From CAMFKD01 sp964436955 (lineage in GTDB: Bacteria; Chlamydiota; Chlamydiia; Chlamydiales; JAJFMA01): 9,893 bases of DNA. The notes under the pieces are model-generated. The model had not been told where the DNA came from and did not search any database. It saw only the letters and a list, made by a program, of their open reading frames with translations. The stretch is taken from contig CAYTFC010000099.1 of assembly GCA_964436955.1 (NCBI GenBank), positions 1-9,893 of the forward strand, in the 5' to 3' direction. Position numbers and translations under genes: made by a program. Shown piece by piece: positions 6,878 through 9,893 of the stretch. Each line of letters opens with the position of its first letter. Position 1 is the stretch's first letter.

Positions 6878-8251
6878 TTAAAGCATTGATCCCTTAAGAA
6901 AAACAAGAGCCACTGAAAAATAGATAATCAAGCCAGTCACATCCACTAGCGTCGCCACAAAAGGTGCAGAGGACACCGCAGGGTCAAAGCCCGCACGTTT
7001 TAGCAAAATCGGAAACATGGCCCCCATCAAAGCTCCCCACGTCACCACACCCACTAAGGAAAAACAAACAGTAAAAGCCAGCATAAGCCAATGAGCTCCA
7101 TAAACGTCCATGTACGCGCCCCATAACGCAACGCGCAGGAAACCGATAAAACCCAAAGACAATCCAAGTGTGGTTCCCACAATTAATTCACGACGCATAA
7201 TGTGCCACCAGTCACGCAAGGTCACTTCACCTAGCGCCATCGCACGAATAATCAATGTGGAAGCTTGGGAACCCGCATTTCCCCCGCTCGAAATAATCAA
7301 AGGCACAAAAAGAGCCAGCACAACAGCCTTAGCAATCTCGTCTTCAAAATATCCCATCGCTGAAGCTGTCATTAATTCTCCCAAAAACAGCACCGTCAAC
7401 CAACCAACACGCTTTCCAATTAGACGGAACAAAGGAATTGCCATATAGGGCTCATCTAGCGCTAGCGTACCACCAATCTTTTGAATGTCTTCAGTGTCTT
7501 CCTTAGTCGCAACAGACAGCGCATCGTCCAATGTAACAATGCCCAGCAAAAGCCCATCCACATCAGTAACAGGCAATGCCGCTCGCCCATATTTTCGGAA
7601 GGTATTTATCGCAACTTCTTCATTATCTTCTACATGCAGAGCGACAAATCGATGATCTGCGAGTTGTTCTACTTTAGTATCTAGGGAAGAAAGAAAAAAT
7701 TGTCGTATGCGAAAGTCATCAACAAGTTTCCCCTGATCATCCACAGCATAGATAATATTGATGGTCTCGCTGTCATGACCATTCTGTCGGATATACTCTA
7801 GAACCTGTCCAACCGTCCAATCCATACGGATGGCGATATAGTCAGGAGTCATTAATCGCCCAATGCTATTCTCGGGATAGTTCAACAACTTAAGCGAAAG
7901 CGCGCGCTCGCGAGAAGAAAGGTACTTGAGCAAAAGCGTTACAAGAGAGGCTGGCAGATCTTCTAGCAGTGCCGTACGATCATCGGGTGCAAGTGCGTCC
8001 AGTAACGCAGCGACTTGTTGCGAAGGCAAACGAGTTAATATATCCACCTGATAGCGTGGAGGTAAAAATTCAAAGGTTTGCACAGCGCGTTTTTCAGGCA
8101 AGGCATCAAAAATTACCAGCGACTGATCTATAGGCTTGTAAACCAATAAATCCGCAATATCAGCTGGATCAGAAACAGATAACGACACAACGAATTGATC
8201 GATATTGTCGGTCGTTATCCGTGTTTCGGCCAAGTCGACCAGTTGATTCAT
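6878..8251 (-). CDS. mgtE: magnesium transporter MgtE
   Basis: MgtE is a homodimeric Mg2+ channel of the inner membrane, gated by Mg2+ bound to its cytoplasmic domains. Seen: 457 residues, full length. An MgtE N-terminal helical domain (about 30-130) is followed by two CBS domains (about 134-195 and 200-255), a plug-like linker, and five membrane segments from about 283 to 453. The pore motif P-L-I-I-S-S-G-G-N-A-G-S-Q lies at 317-329. The last helices hold F-D-P-A-V (422-426) and D437 in V-D-V-T-G, the conserved acidic site lining the ion path. The ATG at 8251 has AGGA upstream that overlaps the stop codon of the preceding gene, 9 bp away. There is therefore no room for an M-box riboswitch directly before it, and expression is probably tied to the upstream gene. 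Confidence 0.97.
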   Translation of the reverse strand: MNQLVDLAETRITTDNIDQFVVSLSVSDPADIADLLVYKPIDQSLVIFDALPEKRAVQTFEFLPPRYQVDILTRLPSQQVAALLDALAPDDRTALLEDLPASLVTLLLKYLSSRERALSLKLLNYPENSIGRLMTPDYIAIRMDWTVGQVLEYIRQNGHDSETINIIYAVDDQGKLVDDFRIRQFFLSSLDTKVEQLADHRFVALHVEDNEEVAINTFRKYGRAALPVTDVDGLLLGIVTLDDALSVATKEDTEDIQKIGGTLALDEPYMAIPLFRLIGKRVGWLTVLFLGELMTASAMGYFEDEIAKAVVLALFVPLIISSGGNAGSQASTLIIRAMALGEVTLRDWWHIMRRELIVGTTLGLSLGFIGFLRVALWGAYMDVYGAHWLMLAFTVCFSLVGVVTWGALMGAMFPILLKRAGFDPAVSSAPFVATLVDVTGLIIYFSVALVFLKGSML

Positions 8252-8258
8252 TAATTAT

Positions 8259-8263
8259 TCCTA
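8259..8263 (-). promoter_or_regulatory. mgtE ribosome binding site overlapping the upstream stop codon
   Basis: Read on the minus strand the bases are TAGGA: the TAG stop of the CaaX-tail gene is part of the Shine-Dalgarno sequence of mgtE. This suggests that the two genes are translated from one mRNA with coupling. Confidence 0.6.
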
Positions 8264-9064
8264 AAGTAAAAAACAGCCGCAACACTTGTTCTTAGCCTGA
8301 TTTTCATGCTGTTGCTGCCCTACGGCAGGGCCGACTTCTTCTATGCCCTCTTCAACAAGCTGGTTTAGCCAAGGATATTCACCTTTCGAAGCCGTGATGA
8401 TAATTGCAATCGCATTAGCGATTACCGGAACAATTACAGTGTTAATTAGCTCATCAGAAGCTCCGGCAGCTGATGCTGCCTTTGCCACAATATCCACCGC
8501 AGCTTGCTGCCGCTCTGGCGTAGCCAAACTACCTATTTTTTCTACAGCTTCCATAGCCACTTGTAAGGCTGTTACTACCGACTCTTCAGTAAGACCATTT
8601 TGAAAAACATGCATAGCATTAGCTTGTTCATTCGTCCACAGATCAATTTCTTGCTGGGAAGGTATCTCTCCCTCTGAGGGAATTGCTCCATTCTTTACAA
8701 CCCCATTCTTATTCAAATCAAGCTGTTGATTATGGGCTGCAATAACCTTTTCCACTAGGCTCGGGATTAAATTACTTTGAAAAGTTGCGTGGTCGGGATG
8801 TAAATTTTGATTAAGCTGTGTCAACAGCTCCTGCACAGTCCGCACAGCAGTATCTCTGCGATTTGCATCACCCCCGACATTTCCCACCTTCTGCATAATT
8901 TCGGGAATATGGCTGATAACGCCGTCAACAGTTATCCCACCTACGGCATTAATAATATCTTGAGCAATTTCTTGGTAGCTAACGACTCCCTGAACCGCAT
9001 TAAACTTGGCACTCAATCCAACCGGAAATTGCCAGAACTGAGAAGAAACTGAAGATACTTGCAT
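8261..9064 (-). CDS. unknown protein with a C-terminal CaaX box (candidate host-targeted protein)
   Basis: I do not recognise a family. Seen: 267 residues, mostly helical, with a serine-rich start (S4, S5, S7, S8), no signal peptide, a Gly/Asn-rich loop near 115-135, an Ala-rich helix (about 185-203), and one hydrophobic stretch (about 207-224) that could enter a membrane. The last residues are K-N-K-C-C-G-C-F-L-L. Cys264-Phe-Leu-Leu is a eukaryotic CaaX prenylation box of the geranylgeranyl type (X = Leu), with two more Cys at 261-262 as in palmitoylated small GTPases. Known: some Legionella effectors carry CaaX boxes that the host cell prenylates. Inferred: this could be a secreted effector; a metal-binding or chance Cys tail is the alternative. 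A very strong ribosome binding site (AAGGAGGT) supports the start. It is followed by mgtE after 9 bp. Confidence 0.8.
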   Translation of the reverse strand: MQVSSVSSQFWQFPVGLSAKFNAVQGVVSYQEIAQDIINAVGGITVDGVISHIPEIMQKVGNVGGDANRRDTAVRTVQELLTQLNQNLHPDHATFQSNLIPSLVEKVIAAHNQQLDLNKNGVVKNGAIPSEGEIPSQQEIDLWTNEQANAMHVFQNGLTEESVVTALQVAMEAVEKIGSLATPERQQAAVDIVAKAASAAGASDELINTVIVPVIANAIAIIITASKGEYPWLNQLVEEGIEEVGPAVGQQQHENQAKNKCCGCFLL

Positions 9065-9108
9065 GGTGACCTCCTTGAGGGTGCTGAGCGTTATGGAAGA
9101 GTCACCAT
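9063..9108 (-). promoter_or_regulatory. possible mRNA hairpin masking the start codon of the CaaX gene
   Basis: ATGGTGAC (9063-9070) and GTCACCAT (9101-9108) are perfect 8-base complements. In the minus-strand transcript the upstream arm would pair with the bases directly after the Shine-Dalgarno core and with the A-U of the start codon. The 30-base loop contains AAGGAG. Such a structure could limit translation, for example as a thermometer or protein-binding operator. Whether it forms in vivo cannot be judged here. Confidence 0.35.
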
Positions 9109-9127
9109 ACCGGGAGCGAGCAAAAAG

Positions 9128-9146
9128 TAATAATTAATTCTTATTA
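9128..9146 (-). terminator. weak AT-only terminator-like hairpin after the PfpI gene
   Basis: On the minus strand TAATAA and TTATTA flank a 7-base loop, and ACTTTTT follows. The stem is A-T only and includes the stop codon of the PfpI gene, so it would be a weak terminator at best. Confidence 0.25.
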
Positions 9147-9677
9147 GGCGATTAGCTCGGCCTGCAAATACTTGATGATAGCAGGGCAGAATAGAGGAAG
9201 ATCGGGTGGAAAACGACTGGATATGAAGTGATTATCAATGACCACTGCCTCGTCAAACCAGTTAGCCCCAGCATTAATCATGTCATCTTTGATGGTCTCG
9301 TAGGATGTGCAACGTACCCCCTTAAGGATTTTAGCCGAAATGGGTACCCAACCTGCATGACAAATAAAAGCAATTAGCTTTTTGGAATCATGGAAGGCAC
9401 GAGTGATCTCCAGAACCTTTGGGATCACACGTAATTTATCTGGGGCAAAACCACCCGGAATAATTAATGCGTCAAAAACTTTGGGATCTACAGCGTCCAG
9501 AGAAATATCAGCTTGAGAAGGATAGCCGTGTTTCCCGTTATAGGTACGCCCTGCCTCGGGACCAGCGATCGTGACAATTGCACCAGCTTCTGTAAGACGA
9601 AGTTTGGGGTATTGGAGCTCTAAGTCTTCGTATTCACTCTCGACAAACATTAAGATCTTGCGATGTTGAAGCTCCAT
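9144..9677 (-). CDS. PfpI/DJ-1 family protein (class I glutamine amidotransferase-like)
   Basis: Members are cytoplasmic and include PfpI (described as an intracellular protease), stress proteins and DJ-1-like deglycases. Seen: 177 residues, close to PfpI length (about 166). Conserved points are E-Y-E-D-L-E-L (15-21) with the family's active-site Glu at 17, A-L-I-I-P-G-G (70-76), the nucleophile elbow F-I-C-H-A-G-W with Cys106 and His107, then K-G-V-R-C-T-S-Y, D-D-M-I-N-A-G-A and S-S-R-F-P-P-D-L (153-160). This matches archaeal PfpI along its full length. The residues after Cys-His are A-G-W instead of the usual G-P. The ATG at 9677 has AGGAGGT at good spacing. The gene lies 79 bp upstream of the CaaX gene on the same strand; they might share a transcript. 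True substrate is unknown. Confidence 0.93.
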   Translation of the reverse strand: MELQHRKILMFVESEYEDLELQYPKLRLTEAGAIVTIAGPEAGRTYNGKHGYPSQADISLDAVDPKVFDALIIPGGFAPDKLRVIPKVLEITRAFHDSKKLIAFICHAGWVPISAKILKGVRCTSYETIKDDMINAGANWFDEAVVIDNHFISSRFPPDLPLFCPAIIKYLQAELIA

Positions 9678-9893
9678 AACACCTCCTATCTTCTAAGAAA
9701 AAGTTAACAAAAGGTAAGGCTAAAAGCAACCGAAAGAAACCCCATTTATCAAGCGAAGTGAGCGAAAGGGTCCTCTATGTCTTTCTCCTAAGTCTTTTAT
9801 GTCTTCTAATGTGATAAAAATAAATAAAACCTTTGCTTATGCCGCTTCGGCGAAGCGGCGCTACAACGTGTAAGTGTACTCCCAAAAATCCTA
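9678..9893. other. non-coding right edge of the window
   Basis: No convincing gene is present. The segment next to 9677 should hold the promoter of the PfpI gene; only a poor match (TTGCTT, 16 bases, TTAACT on the minus strand) was seen. Further right are two similar TATGTCTT stretches (near 9777 and 9798) and a GC-rich hairpin. Confidence 0.5.
9841..9859. repeat. GC-rich perfect hairpin, possibly a genomic intergenic repeat
   Basis: GCCGCTTC (9841-9848) and GAAGCGGC (9852-9859) form an 8 bp perfect stem with a 3-base loop, in an AT-rich surrounding. Its shape, followed by GCTACAA, is like short dispersed palindromes of bacterial intergenic regions. It has no T-tract after it on either side, so it is not a clear terminator. 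Confidence 0.5.

Noticed and set aside
7110..7448. Open frame on the + strand inside mgtE, and similar frames opposite other genes
   Set aside because: These lie antisense to clearly conserved proteins, have no ribosome binding sites and resemble no protein family.
8703..8731. EF-hand/dockerin-like calcium loop (D-L-N-K-N-G) in the CaaX protein
   Set aside because: The loop lacks the acidic residue at position 12 and has no second copy; the likeness is too weak.

Overview
The window looks like a Gram-negative chromosome segment of roughly 45% GC with dense, often overlapping genes. The inner-membrane proton channel (ExbB/ExbD), a TonB-like protein and a PEP-CTERM exosortase substrate point to a diderm bacterium with an outer membrane. 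The mix of a TPR-ExbB-ExbD-TonB-like cluster, a PEP-CTERM protein under an apparent sigma-54 promoter, and a protein with a eukaryote-style CaaX tail suggests, as an inference only, the PVC group (Verrucomicrobiota or Chlamydiota). A gammaproteobacterium that lives in host cells is an alternative. No rRNA, tRNA, CRISPR array or transposase gene was seen.

Region 1 (1-4557, + strand) is one tightly packed operon. It holds a large TPR protein whose start lies left of the window, exbB, exbD, a TonB-like protein and a small membrane-anchored zinc-ribbon protein. Three of the four junctions overlap, by 8, 1 and 4 bp, and the fourth has a 10 bp gap. Together these form a Tol/Ton-type motor: ExbB/ExbD use the proton gradient, the TonB-like protein carries force towards the outer membrane, and the TPR protein is probably a periplasmic partner. 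The zinc-ribbon protein is of unknown role.

Region 2 (4558-4755) is a non-coding gap almost filled by one long imperfect palindrome. It sits between the end of the operon and the end of a convergent glycosyltransferase-like gene (4756-5949, - strand).

Region 3 (5950-6820) has a divergent intergenic segment with a near-perfect sigma-54 promoter (6021-6035). Next come a gene for a secreted PEP-CTERM protein (6080-6778) and a strong hairpin that probably ends its transcript.

Region 4 (6878-9677, - strand) has three genes read right to left: a PfpI/DJ-1 family protein, a 267-residue unknown protein ending in Cys-Phe-Leu-Leu (a CaaX box), and the magnesium transporter MgtE. The CaaX gene and mgtE are 9 bp apart and the mgtE ribosome binding site overlaps the upstream stop codon, so they are probably co-transcribed. 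The right edge (9678-9893) is non-coding and holds a small GC-rich hairpin.

The most interesting points are the CaaX tail with a possible RNA hairpin over its start codon, the sigma-54/PEP-CTERM pairing, the long intergenic palindrome, and the conserved-looking but unexplained zinc-ribbon protein at the end of the Ton/Tol operon.
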